A DNA stretch of 64,000 bases from Pseudomonas sp. S31 (GTDB lineage: Bacteria > Pseudomonadota > Gammaproteobacteria > Pseudomonadales > Pseudomonadaceae): assembly GCF_016648105.1 (NCBI RefSeq), contig NZ_JACVVE010000013.1, positions 62,001 to 126,000 of the forward strand, in the 5' to 3' direction. Shown here in pieces: positions 18,928 to 28,372 of the stretch. The position numbers and the translations under genes were made by a program. Under the pieces are notes generated by a model. It made no database searches, was not told the DNA's origin, and saw only the letters and a list, made by a program, of their open reading frames with translations. How positions within the stretch are numbered: the first letter of the stretch is position 1; the number at the start of each line of letters is the position of its first letter.

Positions 18928-19362
18928 GAACACTCCTCAATGAACCTGAAGGAGCGTTGCAACTGCCATCGTTCAGGCTTGCAAACATAGACTCGGGCTT
19001 TGCGCAAAAGTTCTCCCCTCCAAGCAAGTTTCCTGCGGCCCTTGGTCGGCTCGCACGAAAGACGCGGCGCGGTCAGGATCGCGGGCGTCGATAATCAGGT
19101 TTCGAATACGCGGGTGCCAGCCCGGGTAGAGCTGCTGCCCTGCGTCGCCGTGGCAATATGCCGGCATACGGGCAGCCTTCATAGGATTTCCGGGGCTATC
19201 GGAAAGTTCCCACGAAGATTGCCCTCGCTCGCAGGTGGCATGGAAATTGGCCACCGGGGGCTGCTATAAAGGCAACCCGGCCAGTATTCACGATAGTTTC
19301 ACATTGCCATCGGCGCGTGACTATTGTGCCGCGCCCCTTCCGAAGATTACTAGTGTCCCGAC
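18928..19362. other. Divergent algU-nadB intergenic region
   Basis: 435 nt between two divergent genes. Apart from the AlgU-type promoter, no supported gene was seen. A 93-codon open frame on the minus strand (18973-19254) has no good ribosome-binding site and overlaps the algU promoter. The nadB promoter must lie here but no clear -35/-10 pair was recognised. Confidence 0.6.
18987..19013 (-). promoter_or_regulatory. AlgU-dependent promoter of algU
   Basis: Minus strand GAACTT (19013-19008), a 16-nt spacer, then TCTAT (18991-18987). The consensus for this sigma factor is GAACTT-N16/17-TCTGA. It lies 60 nt before the algU start, so algU is most likely autoregulated. Confidence 0.8.
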
Positions 19363-20967
19363 ATGAGCCAACAATTCCAACATGATGTCCTGGTGATCGG
19401 CAGCGGTGCCGCCGGCCTCAGCCTGGCACTGAACCTTCCCAGCCACTTGCGTATCGCGGTCCTGAGCAAGGGCGACCTGGCCAACGGCTCGACCTTCTGG
19501 GCCCAGGGCGGTGTCGCCGCGGTGCTCGACGACACCGACACCGTGCAATCCCACGTCGAGGACACCCTCAACGCCGGCGGCGGGTTGTGTGACGAACAGG
19601 CGGTGCGCTTCACCGTCGAGCACAGCCGCGAGGCGATCCAGTGGCTGATCGAGCAGGGCGTGCCGTTCACCCGCGACGACCGGCACAGCGTCGATGACGG
19701 CGGCTTCGAGTTCCACCTCACCCGCGAGGGCGGCCACAGCCACCGGCGTATCATCCATGCCGCCGACGCCACCGGCGCGGCGATCTTCACCACCCTGCTG
19801 GCCCAGGCCCGCAAACGCGCCAACATCGAACTGCTGGAACAGCGCGTGGCGGTCGACCTGATCACCGAGCGCCGCCTGGGGCTGCCGGGCGAACGCTGCC
19901 TGGGGGCCTATGTGCTGGACCGCAACACCGGCGAGGTGGACACCTTCGGTGCGCGCTTCACCGTGCTGGCCACCGGCGGTGCCGCCAAGGTCTACCTCTA
20001 TACCAGCAACCCTGACGGTGCCTGCGGCGATGGCATCGCCATGGCCTGGCGCGCCGGTTGCCGGGTGGCCAACCTGGAATTCAACCAGTTCCACCCGACC
20101 TGCCTGTACCACCCGCAGGCCAAGAGCTTCCTGGTGACCGAAGCCTTGCGTGGCGAAGGTGCGTTGTTGCGCCTGCCCAACGGCGAGCGCTTCATGCCGC
20201 GCTTCGACCCACGGGAGGAACTGGCCCCGCGCGATATCGTCGCCCGCGCCATCGACCACGAGATGAAGCGCCTGGGCGTGGATTGCGTGTACCTGGACAT
20301 CTCGCACAAGCCGGCCGACTTCATCAAGCAGCATTTCCCCACCGTCTACGAGCGCTGCCTGGGCTTTGGCATCGACATCACGCGCCAGCCGATCCCGGTG
20401 GTGCCTGCCGCGCACTACACCTGCGGCGGGGTGATGGTCGACGATCGCGGCCACACCGATGTCCCAGGGCTGTATGCCATTGGCGAAACCAGTTTCACCG
20501 GCCTGCACGGTGCCAACCGCATGGCCAGCAACTCGCTGCTCGAATGCTTCGTCTACGGCCGCGCGGCTGCCGCCGACATCCACGCCAACCTCGACCAGGT
20601 GCAGATGCCCAACGCCCTGCCCTGCTGGGATGCCAGCCAGGTCACCGACTCTGACGAGGACGTGATCATCGCGCACAATTGGGACGAGCTGCGGCGTTTC
20701 ATGTGGGACTACGTCGGTATCGTGCGCACCAGCAAGCGCCTGCAGCGGGCCGAGCACCGCGTGCGCCTGCTGCTGGACGAAATCGACGAGTTCTACAGCA
20801 ACTACAAGGTCAGCCGCGATCTGATCGAGTTGCGCAACCTGGCCCAGGTGGCGGAGCTGATGATTCGCTCGGCGATGCAGCGCAAGGAAAGCCGGGGCTT
20901 GCACTACACCCTGGATTATCCGGGAATGCTCGACGAGGCCAGGGATACCATTCTCTGCCCGGTGTGA
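19363..20967 (+). CDS. nadB: L-aspartate oxidase
   Basis: 534 residues. FAD-binding motif [15 protein letters not shown] near the N-terminus, [35 protein letters not shown], and a helical C-terminal domain. It oxidises aspartate to iminoaspartate, the first step of NAD synthesis, with NadA. Its position divergent from algU is typical of pseudomonads. Confidence 0.97.
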   Translation: MSQQFQHDVLVIGSGAAGLSLALNLPSHLRIAVLSKGDLANGSTFWAQGGVAAVLDDTDTVQSHVEDTLNAGGGLCDEQAVRFTVEHSREAIQWLIEQGVPFTRDDRHSVDDGGFEFHLTREGGHSHRRIIHAADATGAAIFTTLLAQARKRANIELLEQRVAVDLITERRLGLPGERCLGAYVLDRNTGEVDTFGARFTVLATGGAAKVYLYTSNPDGACGDGIAMAWRAGCRVANLEFNQFHPTCLYHPQAKSFLVTEALRGEGALLRLPNGERFMPRFDPREELAPRDIVARAIDHEMKRLGVDCVYLDISHKPADFIKQHFPTVYERCLGFGIDITRQPIPVVPAAHYTCGGVMVDDRGHTDVPGLYAIGETSFTGLHGANRMASNSLLECFVYGRAAAADIHANLDQVQMPNALPCWDASQVTDSDEDVIIAHNWDELRRFMWDYVGIVRTSKRLQRAEHRVRLLLDEIDEFYSNYKVSRDLIELRNLAQVAELMIRSAMQRKESRGLHYTLDYPGMLDEARDTILCPV

Positions 20968-21003
20968 AATCGGCGCCTGTCGCTTTCGCCAGCCCGCGGG
21001 CGC

Positions 21004-21474
21004 CTACAGGCCCCCAGGATTGCCGGCATTGTCCGCCCAGCGCCTGCGGCTGAACTTCAACCTCACCCGCAGGCGCCGATGCTGCTCCGCTGCCAAGGCA
21101 TCCGCAGGCACGCACTGGCTCTCGGCAAACCAGCGCCCGGCGCGGACGTAGCGCACTACCACCAACCCTGGCAGGGCCACGCTGTCCCGGCACAAGCGCA
21201 CCGGTTGCCAGCCCAGCGCCGGGCTGAATACCCACCAGCCACAGGCATCCCGGCGCAGTCCGGTGACGGCACGCGCATGCGTCAGCACGATACGTAGGGG
21301 AATGGCCCAGCAGGCATGGGCGATACAGGTGGCAACCAGCGCCAGGGACAGCCAGCCAGGCAATGCGCTGGCCCACAAGGTCAGCAGCGCCAGCGCCTGG
21401 CAGCTCAGGTAGGCCGTCAGCAGCAGGCGCGAGCCCCGCCAACGGCACTGGAAACAATCACTTGGGCTGGACAC
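21004..21474 (-). CDS. YgfX-like membrane protein
   Basis: 156 residues from a GTG at 21474 that lies inside the end of sdhE (17-nt overlap in another frame). Two adjacent membrane segments at about 15-53 ([20 protein letters not shown] and [20 protein letters not shown]) and a basic C-terminus ([13 protein letters not shown]). Size, layout and the overlap with sdhE match YgfX/CptA, a small inner-membrane partner of SdhE. Its function is poorly settled. Confidence is moderate because the sequence is weakly conserved. Confidence 0.75.
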   Translation of the reverse strand: MSSPSDCFQCRWRGSRLLLTAYLSCQALALLTLWASALPGWLSLALVATCIAHACWAIPLRIVLTHARAVTGLRRDACGWWVFSPALGWQPVRLCRDSVALPGLVVVRYVRAGRWFAESQCVPADALAAEQHRRLRVRLKFSRRRWADNAGNPGGL

Positions 21475-21712
21475 GGTCCAGGATGATACGGACCATGCGC
21501 TGCAGCTCCGGGTCTTCGGACTCGGTACGCTCCATGAACCAGCCGAACATGTCCTGATCCTCACAGCTCAACAGGCGCACGTAGAGCTCGCGGTCGGTCT
21601 CGTTCAGGCTCGGGTAGACTTCCTGGGTGAAAGGCACCAGCAGTACGTCCAGCTCCAGCATGCCGCGGCGGCTATGCCAGAAAAGCCGGTTGAGTTCAGT
21701 TTGTTCGACCAT
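21458..21712 (-). CDS. sdhE: FAD assembly factor SdhE
   Basis: 84 residues from the ATG at 21712 ([22 protein letters not shown]), with AGGAGGG just upstream. The RGMLELD box is the family signature needed for covalent FAD attachment to succinate dehydrogenase. Longer in-frame extensions upstream are not conserved in the family. Overlaps the YgfX-like gene. Confidence 0.94.
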   Translation of the reverse strand: MVEQTELNRLFWHSRRGMLELDVLLVPFTQEVYPSLNETDRELYVRLLSCEDQDMFGWFMERTESEDPELQRMVRIILDRVQPK

Positions 21713-21846
21713 GGGGCCCTCCTCGAATAGGTCGCGCAGTATACCAAGCGGCGAACGCAGCGGCACAAGGCGTTGGTCTAGTCACCTACCTATTTTGTTA
21801 CCAGCGTTCTATGATGGCCGCCAGTCTTAAGCCACCGCGATGAACC

Positions 21847-22788
21847 ATGGCCGATTCCGCTTTCTACAGCCCCCTGTCCCACGAGGGTATCCTCGCCGTT
21901 CGCGGCTCGGACGCCGGCAAGTTCCTGCAGGGCCAGCTGACCTGCAACATCAACTACCTGAGCCCCGAACACGCCAGCCTCGGCGCCCGCTGCATGGTCA
22001 AGGGGCGCATGCAGTCGAGCTTCCGCATCCTGCCCGAGGGCAACGGCTACCTGCTGGCCATGGCCAGCGAGCTGCTCGAGGCGCAAATGGCCGACCTGAA
22101 GAAATATGCGGTGTTCTCCAAGGCCACGCTCACCGATGAAAGCGCTGCATGGGCGCGCTTCGGCCTGCAGGCGGGTGACGCTGCGCTGCAGGCCCTGGGC
22201 CTGCAGGTACCCGCAAGCGCCGGCGCCACGGTGCGTCGTGCCGGGCTGATCGCCATCGCCGTTTCGCCGGGCCGGGTCGAGCTGTGGGCCCCGGCCGAGC
22301 AGGCCGCCGCCGTACGTGAAAGCCTGGAGGCCGCATTGCCCGAGGCCAGCCTCAACGAATGGCTGCTGGGCCAGGTCCGTGCCGGCATCGGCCAAGTGAT
22401 GGGGCCGACCCGCGAGCTGTTCATTCCGCAGATGATCAACCTGCAGGCAGTGGACGGCGTGAGCTTCAAGAAAGGCTGCTACACCGGCCAGGAAATCGTC
22501 GCCCGCATGCAGTACCTGGGCAAGCTCAAGCGCCGCCAGTACCGCCTGGCCCTGGAGCAGCGGGAGGTCCCCGCCCCAGGCACGGAAATCTTCTCGCCCA
22601 CCCATGGATCCTCAGTCGGCGAAGTGGTGCTGGCTGCCAGTACCGGCGAGGGCTGCGAATTGCTTGCCGTACTCAGCGCCGAGGCCGTGGCCGACGACAA
22701 CCTGCACCTGGGCAGCCTCGCTGGGCCACGCCTGGCTGTGTCGAGCCTGCCTTACGAACTGGATCGCGACCGGGAAATCCAGCGCTGA
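21847..22788 (+). CDS. ygfZ: Folate-binding Fe-S cluster repair protein YgfZ
   Basis: 313 residues with the signature KGCYTGQEIVARMQYLGK containing the conserved Cys, and a GcvT-like fold. YgfZ uses tetrahydrofolate to help assembly or repair of some iron-sulfur enzymes. It is divergent from sdhE-ygfX, as often in this genus. The downstream gap has a short GC hairpin (GCCCCGC/GCGGGGC). Confidence 0.93.
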   Translation: MADSAFYSPLSHEGILAVRGSDAGKFLQGQLTCNINYLSPEHASLGARCMVKGRMQSSFRILPEGNGYLLAMASELLEAQMADLKKYAVFSKATLTDESAAWARFGLQAGDAALQALGLQVPASAGATVRRAGLIAIAVSPGRVELWAPAEQAAAVRESLEAALPEASLNEWLLGQVRAGIGQVMGPTRELFIPQMINLQAVDGVSFKKGCYTGQEIVARMQYLGKLKRRQYRLALEQREVPAPGTEIFSPTHGSSVGEVVLAASTGEGCELLAVLSAEAVADDNLHLGSLAGPRLAVSSLPYELDRDREIQR

Positions 22789-22843
22789 CCCGCCTGCCCC
22801 GCTCCTGGCGCGGGGCTGCATCACCACTGCCGTAGAGAAGCCC

Positions 22844-23650
22844 ATGAACAAGCTGGCCGAAATGGTCCAAGCGCAATTGCTCGACGCCATCAGCAACGAC
22901 GACCTGGTCCTGCCCACCCTCCCGGAAGTTGCCCTGAGCATCCGTGATGCCGCCGAGGACAGCGAGATCAGCGTGGCCGCCCTGAGCAAGGTGATCGGCC
23001 GCGATGCAGCGCTCTCGGCACGCCTGATCAAGGTGGTCAACAGCCCCTTGCTGCGGGCGGCCGTTGAGGTCACCGACCTGCACACGGCGATCACCCGGCT
23101 GGGCATCAACTACAGCTGCAACCTGGCCATCGGCCTGGTGATCGAACAGATCTTCCATGCCCGCTCGCCTGCAGTGGAGCAAAAACTCCGGGACATCTGG
23201 GCGAACAGCCTGGAGGTGGCGGGCATCAGCTATGAACTGTGCCGCCGCTACACCCAGCTGAAACCGGACCAGGCGACCTTGGGCGGCCTGGTCAACCAGA
23301 TCGGCGCGCTGCCGGTGCTGATCTATGCCGAAGAGCACAACGAACTGCTGTCCGACCCAGTCTGCCTGCATTACGTGATCGAGCAGATCCAGCCGGTGCT
23401 GGGCGACAAGATCCTCACGTCGTGGGAGTTCCCCGAGCAATTGGTCAACCTGCCGAGCCAGGTACAGGACCTGGACCGACGCACCGACAAGGTGGACTAC
23501 ATCGACGTCGTGCAGATCGCCCGCTGCATCAGCCAGCGCGGGCGCAGCCGGCCATTGGCGGCGCTGCCGGCCTACCGGCACCTGGGGCTGCCGTTCGGTA
23601 CCGAGCTGGAGATCGGTGAGTTGCTCGAAGCCCGGAGCATGTTGCGCTAG
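22844..23650 (+). CDS. HDOD-domain signalling protein
   Basis: 268 residues from MNKLAEMVQ. The HDOD domain spans most of the protein: LPTLPEVALSIRDAAEDSE, VIGRDAALSARLIKVVNSP, and GLVNQIGALPVL. It has no output domain. HDOD proteins are catalytically inactive HD relatives that affect motility, virulence or DNA repair regulation; a specific role cannot be given. It converges with the histidine kinase gene, with 28 nt between them. Confidence 0.88.
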   Translation: MNKLAEMVQAQLLDAISNDDLVLPTLPEVALSIRDAAEDSEISVAALSKVIGRDAALSARLIKVVNSPLLRAAVEVTDLHTAITRLGINYSCNLAIGLVIEQIFHARSPAVEQKLRDIWANSLEVAGISYELCRRYTQLKPDQATLGGLVNQIGALPVLIYAEEHNELLSDPVCLHYVIEQIQPVLGDKILTSWEFPEQLVNLPSQVQDLDRRTDKVDYIDVVQIARCISQRGRSRPLAALPAYRHLGLPFGTELEIGELLEARSMLR

Positions 23651-23678
23651 AAGACAGTTTTTCTACTCGGCCGACCCA

Positions 23679-25058
23679 TCAATCGGCAGAGAAACTCACC
23701 CGCACCTTCAACCCACCCTGCTCCCCATCATGCAGGCTGATCTGCGCCAGGTGCGCCCGACAGATCTCCCCGACGATCGCCAGGCCCAGGCCACTGCCCT
23801 GAGCACTGCGCCGATAGAACCGCTCGAACACCCGCGCCCGCTCCTCTTCGGGAATCCCTGGCCCGTCGTCCTCGACCTCGAGCACCGCCGGTGCCACCAC
23901 CCGCAGGATCACGTTGCCCCCCACCGGCGTGTGCGCCAGGGCATTGTCCACCAGGTTGCTGAGCAGCTCGTTGAGCAGCGTCGGCTCACCCTTGAGCCAC
24001 ACCGGCTGCTCGGCCTCCAGCGCCAACGCCACGCCGCGCTTGTGCGCCAACGGCGCCATGGCCATGCCCAGCTCGCGGGCCAGCTGGCTGAGGTCCAGGC
24101 GTTGCGCGCCGCCTTCGGCAATCGCCCGGGCGCCATGCTCCACCCGCGCCAGCGAGAGCAACTGGTTGGCCAGGTGGGTCAGGCGGTCGGTGCCTTGCGC
24201 TGCGGCGTCCAGGGTCTGGCGCCACTGCTCGGGCTGCTCCGAGCGCAGCCCCAGCTCGACCCGCGCCTTGAGCGCCGCCAAGGGCGTACGCAACTCGTGG
24301 GCGGCATCGGCGATGAACTGCGCCTGGCGCTCGAACTGCTCACGCAGGCGCTCGGTGAAGTGGTTCAAGGCGCTGACCAACGGCCGCAGCTCACGCTGCA
24401 CCGGTACCACCGGCAAGGGCCGCAGGTCGTCGGGCTGGCGCTCTTCCACCGCCGAGCGCAAGCGCTCCAGGGGCCGCAGGGCGCCGCTGACGGCGAACCA
24501 GACCATCAGCAGCGCGGCGAGCGCAAGCATCCCCAGGCGCAGCAAGGTATCGGCCGCCAGCCCGCGCGCCATGCGCTCTCGCGCTTCTTCTGTCTCGGCG
24601 ACGCGGATCTCGGCCATGCCGTTCATGTTCGGCTCGCTCACCGCCCGCAACAGGCTCACCACCCGCACGTCCTGGCCCAGGTAGCTGGCGTTGTAGAAGC
24701 GTGCCAGCGCCGGGTAGGCATCGGTGCGTGGCGTGCCCGCGGGGGGTGGCGGCAGGTTCTCGTAGCCAGAGATCAGCTTATGGTTGATGTCCAGCACCTG
24801 GTAATAGATGCGCCCGGCACTGTCGTAGGCGAATGTGTCCAGGGCCACGTAGGGCACATCCGCGCTCAGGCTGCCGTCGCGCTGGGACAGGCCGGCGGCG
24901 ATGGTCCGCGCCGAGGCCAGCAAGGTACGGTCGTACGCGGTATCGGCCGCTTCGCGGCCATTCCAGTAGGCGCTCAGGCCGCTGGCCAGCATCAGCACCA
25001 CCAGCAGCAACGCCAGGTTGCCCAGCAGCCGCCAACGCAGGCTGCCGGCGTCACGCAT
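23679..25058 (-). CDS. tctE: Sensor histidine kinase TctE
   Basis: 459 residues: membrane span about 13-30, a periplasmic 2CSK_N-type sensor (about 38-165), span about 171-190, HisKA with His254 (ADAAHELRTPL), and an ATPase domain (NELLSNLVDNALAHTP; DDGPGIP; GSGLGLAIV). It should sense tricarboxylates and phosphorylate the adjacent regulator. It overlaps that gene by 8 nt and lies divergent from the porin-tctCBA genes. Confidence 0.92.
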   Translation of the reverse strand: MRDAGSLRWRLLGNLALLLVVLMLASGLSAYWNGREAADTAYDRTLLASARTIAAGLSQRDGSLSADVPYVALDTFAYDSAGRIYYQVLDINHKLISGYENLPPPPAGTPRTDAYPALARFYNASYLGQDVRVVSLLRAVSEPNMNGMAEIRVAETEEARERMARGLAADTLLRLGMLALAALLMVWFAVSGALRPLERLRSAVEERQPDDLRPLPVVPVQRELRPLVSALNHFTERLREQFERQAQFIADAAHELRTPLAALKARVELGLRSEQPEQWRQTLDAAAQGTDRLTHLANQLLSLARVEHGARAIAEGGAQRLDLSQLARELGMAMAPLAHKRGVALALEAEQPVWLKGEPTLLNELLSNLVDNALAHTPVGGNVILRVVAPAVLEVEDDGPGIPEEERARVFERFYRRSAQGSGLGLAIVGEICRAHLAQISLHDGEQGGLKVRVSFSAD

Positions 25059-25722
25059 CGCGATGCTCGAGCAGGTAGCCCAGGCCGCGGAAGGTGACGA
25101 TGGCTACCGGCTGGCCGTCGAGCTTCTTGCGCAGGCGGTGAATGTAGATCTCGATGGCGTCGGGGCTGGCTTCCTCATCCAGGCCGAAGACCTGGGCAGC
25201 CAGTTGCTCCTTGCTCATCACCCGCCCGGGGCGGGCGATCAGGGCTTCGAGCACGCTCTGTTCGCGCAGGGTCAGGGTCAGGTTGTCCTCGCCCAGGCTG
25301 AAGCGCCGGGTGTCCAGGTCGTAGACCAGCGGCCCGCAGCGCTGCTGGCGCTCGCCACCGAGCACGCTGCGCCGCAACAACGCCTTGACCCGGGCCTCGA
25401 GTTCGGTCAGCTCGAAAGGCTTCGCCAGGTAGTCGTCTGCCCCCAGGTTCAGCCCATGCACGCGGTCCTTGACGTCGCTACGCGCGGTCAGCATCAACAC
25501 CGGCACGGTCTTGCCACGGCCGCGCAGGCGCGCCAGCACCTCGAAGCCGTCCATGCGCGGCAGGCCGACATCCAGCACGGCCACGGCATAGTCTTCGCTG
25601 GCCAGGGCCAGGTCGGCGGCCACGCCGTCATGCAGTACATCCACGGTCAGGCCTTGGCTCTTGAGGGCCAGGGCCACGCTTTCGGCCAATTGCAGATGGT
25701 CTTCGACCAGCAGCACACGCAT
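25051..25722 (-). CDS. tctD: Response regulator TctD (OmpR family)
   Basis: 223 residues: receiver domain with phosphorylatable Asp51 (VLDVGLPRMDG) and a C-terminal winged helix (AIEIYIHRLRKKL; TFRGLGYLL). It is first in a two-gene operon with tctE and divergent from the transport genes. It is expected to bind the repeats in the shared intergenic region. Confidence 0.93.
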   Translation of the reverse strand: MRVLLVEDHLQLAESVALALKSQGLTVDVLHDGVAADLALASEDYAVAVLDVGLPRMDGFEVLARLRGRGKTVPVLMLTARSDVKDRVHGLNLGADDYLAKPFELTELEARVKALLRRSVLGGERQQRCGPLVYDLDTRRFSLGEDNLTLTLREQSVLEALIARPGRVMSKEQLAAQVFGLDEEASPDAIEIYIHRLRKKLDGQPVAIVTFRGLGYLLEHRDA

Positions 25723-25799
25723 CGGATTCTCCCTGCTCGAGTGGGCGGTGGCGCGGAGTGTACCGCTGTCTCCGGCACTGTGAAGCCCCTTGTAACAAT

Positions 25800-25829
25800 C
25801 CTTTCACGATGAAAGGTTGGTGAAAGGTT
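25800..25829 (+). promoter_or_regulatory. Candidate TctD binding repeats
   Basis: TGAAAGGTT occurs twice, at 25810 and 25821, spaced 11 bp (one helical turn), as OmpR-type regulators prefer. The first copy is also the right arm of a perfect inverted repeat, CCTTTCA-CGA-TGAAAGG (25800-25816). The site lies in the divergent tctD/porin gap, about 95 nt before the porin start. Confidence 0.55.
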
Positions 25830-25921
25830 CGTTACCTAGCATCGCACCACGGTCGCACCATGCGCCGCAAAAAGCACCAGCAAGGTGCAACGAATAAGAA
25901 CAAAAAAACGGAGTCATCCCG

Positions 25922-27211
25922 ATGCTGTCATCGCAGCCTCAGGCGTTCGCGCCTCGCCGATCCCTGTCCGCACGCCCCTCTGCCCTCGCCAGCGCCTTTG
26001 CGCTTGCCGGCGCCGCCCCGATGAGCCAGGCCGCCTTCTTCGAAGACAGTACGGCCACCTTCGAAACCCGCAACATGTACTTCAATCGCGACTTTCGCGA
26101 CGGCACCAGCGCGCAGCAATCCAAGCGCGACGAGTGGGCCCAGGGCTTCATGCTCAACTTCGAGTCCGGCTACACCGACGGTACCGTGGGCTTCGGCCTG
26201 GATGCGCTGGGCATGCTCGGCATCAAGCTCGACTCCAGCCCCGACCGCACCGACACCGGCCTGCTGCCCACCCATGACGACGGCAAGGCCGCCAACGAAT
26301 ACTCCAAGCTCGGCCTGACCGGCAAGGTGAAGGTGTCGCAGACCGAACTGAAGATCGGCACCCTGATTCCCGAACTGCCCACCCTGCAGCCCAACGATGG
26401 GCGCATCCTGCCGCAAACGTTCGAGGGTGGCCTGCTCACCTCCCGCGAGATCAAGGGCCTGACCTTCACCGGCGGGCGCCTGGACAAAGCCAAGGACCGC
26501 AACGACACCAACTGGGAAGACCTCGCCCTCAACAACAAGAACGGCCGCTTCGGCGGCACCTTCAGCGCCGACAACCTGGCCTTGGCCGGCCTGGACTACC
26601 AGTTCAACGATCGCCTCACCGGCAGCTACCACTTCGCCCAGCTCGACGACATCTATCGCCAGCACTTCATCGGCCTGGTCGCCAGTCAGCCATGGGGGCC
26701 GGGTACCTTCGGCGCCGACCTGCGCCTGGCGCTCAGCGACGACGCCGGCCAGGCCAAGGCTGGGCGCATCGACAACACCACCTTCAACGGCATGCTCAGC
26801 TACGCCCTGGGTGGCCACAAGGTCAGCGCTGCCTGGCAGCAGCTGTCTGGCGACAGCGCCTTCCCCTACGTCGATGGCGCCGACCCGTACCTGGTCAACT
26901 TCGTCCAGATCAACGACTTCGCCGGCGCCGACGAGCGCTCCTGGCAAGCGCGCTACGACTACAACTTCGCCGCCCTCGGTGTGCCCGGCCTGACCTTCAT
27001 GACCCGCTACATCAGCGGCGACAACGTCAGCCGCGCCGCTGGCGGCGAGGGCAAGGAATGGGAACGCGATACCGAGCTCAAGTACGTGGTACAAAGCGGC
27101 CCGTTGAAAAACGTCGCCGTGCGCCTGCGCAACGCCACTTTCCGCTCCAACTTCGCCCGCGATGCCGACGAAGTCCGCCTGCTGGTGAGCTACAGCGTGG
27201 CCCTCTGGTAA
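25922..27211 (+). CDS. OprD-family outer-membrane porin (OpdH-like)
   Basis: 429 residues. Signal-peptide-like N-terminus (cleavage near MSQAAFFEDS), then OprD family features: FEDSTATFETRNMYFNRDF, EWAQGFMLNFESGYTDG, YALGGHKVSAAWQQLSG and a C-terminal beta strand ending VSYSVALW. These porins admit specific small carboxylates or amino acids. The position directly before tctC points to tricarboxylates such as citrate or cis-aconitate. The start has GGAG about 9 nt upstream. Confidence 0.92.
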   Translation: MLSSQPQAFAPRRSLSARPSALASAFALAGAAPMSQAAFFEDSTATFETRNMYFNRDFRDGTSAQQSKRDEWAQGFMLNFESGYTDGTVGFGLDALGMLGIKLDSSPDRTDTGLLPTHDDGKAANEYSKLGLTGKVKVSQTELKIGTLIPELPTLQPNDGRILPQTFEGGLLTSREIKGLTFTGGRLDKAKDRNDTNWEDLALNNKNGRFGGTFSADNLALAGLDYQFNDRLTGSYHFAQLDDIYRQHFIGLVASQPWGPGTFGADLRLALSDDAGQAKAGRIDNTTFNGMLSYALGGHKVSAAWQQLSGDSAFPYVDGADPYLVNFVQINDFAGADERSWQARYDYNFAALGVPGLTFMTRYISGDNVSRAAGGEGKEWERDTELKYVVQSGPLKNVAVRLRNATFRSNFARDADEVRLLVSYSVALW

Positions 27212-27245
27212 CACCCCATAACAACAACGCCCACGGAGATAGACG

Positions 27246-28226
27246 ATGACCTTTTCACTGCGCCGCCTCGCCCTCGCCACCGGCTGCCTGCTGCTGGCCG
27301 GCTCGGCCTTCGCCGCCGAACCGAAACGCCCCGAATGCATCGCGCCGGCCTCGCCCGGCGGTGGCTTCGACCTGACCTGCAAGCTGGTGCAAAGCGCCCT
27401 GGTGCAGGAAAAGATCCTCAGCAAGCCGATGCGCGTCACCTACATGCCCGGCGGTGTCGGCGCGGTGGCGTACAACGCCGTGGTCGCCCAGCGCCCAGGC
27501 GATGCTGGCACCCTGGTGGCCTGGTCCAGTGGTTCGTTGCTGAACCTGGCCCAGGGCAAGTTCGGCCGTTTCGACGAGAACGCGGTGAAATGGCTGGCGG
27601 CGGTGGGCACCAGCTATGGCGCCATCGCGGTGAAAAGCGATTCGCCCTACAAGACCCTCGATGACCTGGTCGCGGCCCTGAAGAAGGACCCGAGCAAAGT
27701 GGTGATCGGCTCCGGCGGCACCGTCGGCAGCCAGGACTGGATGCAGACCGCGCTGATCGCCAAGGCCGCTGGCATCAACCCACGCGACCTGCGCTACGTG
27801 GCCCTGGAGGGTGGCGGCGAGATCGCCACCGCGCTGCTCGGCGGGCACATCCAGGTCGGCTCCACCGACATTTCCGACTCCATGCCGCATATCCAGAGCG
27901 GCAACATGCGCATTCTGGCAGTGTTCTCGGAAAACCGCCTGGACGAGCCCGAGATGAAGGACATCCCCACCGCCAAGGAACAGGGTTACGACATCGTCTG
28001 GCCGGTCGTACGCGGCTTCTACCTCGGGCCGAAGGTCAGCGACGAGGACTACGCCTGGTGGAAAGCCTCGTTCGACAAGATGCTGGCCTCGGAAGACTTC
28101 GCCAAGCTGCGTGACCAGCGCGAGCTGTTCCCGTTCGCCATGACCGGCGAGGAGCTGGACGTGTACGTGAAGAAGCAAGTGGCTGACTACAAGGCGCTGG
28201 CCAAGGAATTCGGGCTGATCCAATAA
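27246..28226 (+). CDS. tctC: Tricarboxylate-binding periplasmic protein TctC
   Basis: 326 residues with a signal peptide (cleavage at AFA-AEP). The mature protein shows TTT-family features: CIAPASPGGGFDLTCKLVQ and GSGGTVGSQDWMQTALIAKAAGI. It delivers the substrate to the TctAB membrane complex. It starts 34 nt after the porin gene. Downstream, an inverted REP pair lies between it and tctB. Confidence 0.94.
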   Translation: MTFSLRRLALATGCLLLAGSAFAAEPKRPECIAPASPGGGFDLTCKLVQSALVQEKILSKPMRVTYMPGGVGAVAYNAVVAQRPGDAGTLVAWSSGSLLNLAQGKFGRFDENAVKWLAAVGTSYGAIAVKSDSPYKTLDDLVAALKKDPSKVVIGSGGTVGSQDWMQTALIAKAAGINPRDLRYVALEGGGEIATALLGGHIQVGSTDISDSMPHIQSGNMRILAVFSENRLDEPEMKDIPTAKEQGYDIVWPVVRGFYLGPKVSDEDYAWWKASFDKMLASEDFAKLRDQRELFPFAMTGEELDVYVKKQVADYKALAKEFGLIQ

Positions 28227-28245
28227 CCCTGGAACCTACCATCAA

Positions 28246-28338
28246 CCCTGTGGGAGCGGGCTTGCCCCGCGAAGAAGGCACCGCGGTGCGTGGCACCGGC
28301 TTTGCCGGTGTTCGCGGGGCAAGCCCGCTCCCACAGGG
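28246..28338. repeat. Inverted REP pair inside the tct operon
   Basis: A 28-base arm (28246-28273, beginning CCCTGTGGGAGCGGGCTTGC) is exactly complementary to 28311-28338. The 37-nt gap between arms holds a smaller hairpin, CACCGGC/GCCGGTG. It lies between tctC and tctB, where it could stabilise the upstream mRNA or reduce downstream transcription. Confidence 0.9.
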
Positions 28339-28372
28339 GAGTATGAAAACTGCTTCCCACGAGGATTCCTTC

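Noticed and set aside
18973..19254. 93-codon frame on the minus strand in the algU-nadB gap
   Set aside because: It covers the AlgU promoter, has no good ribosome-binding site and no recognisable family.
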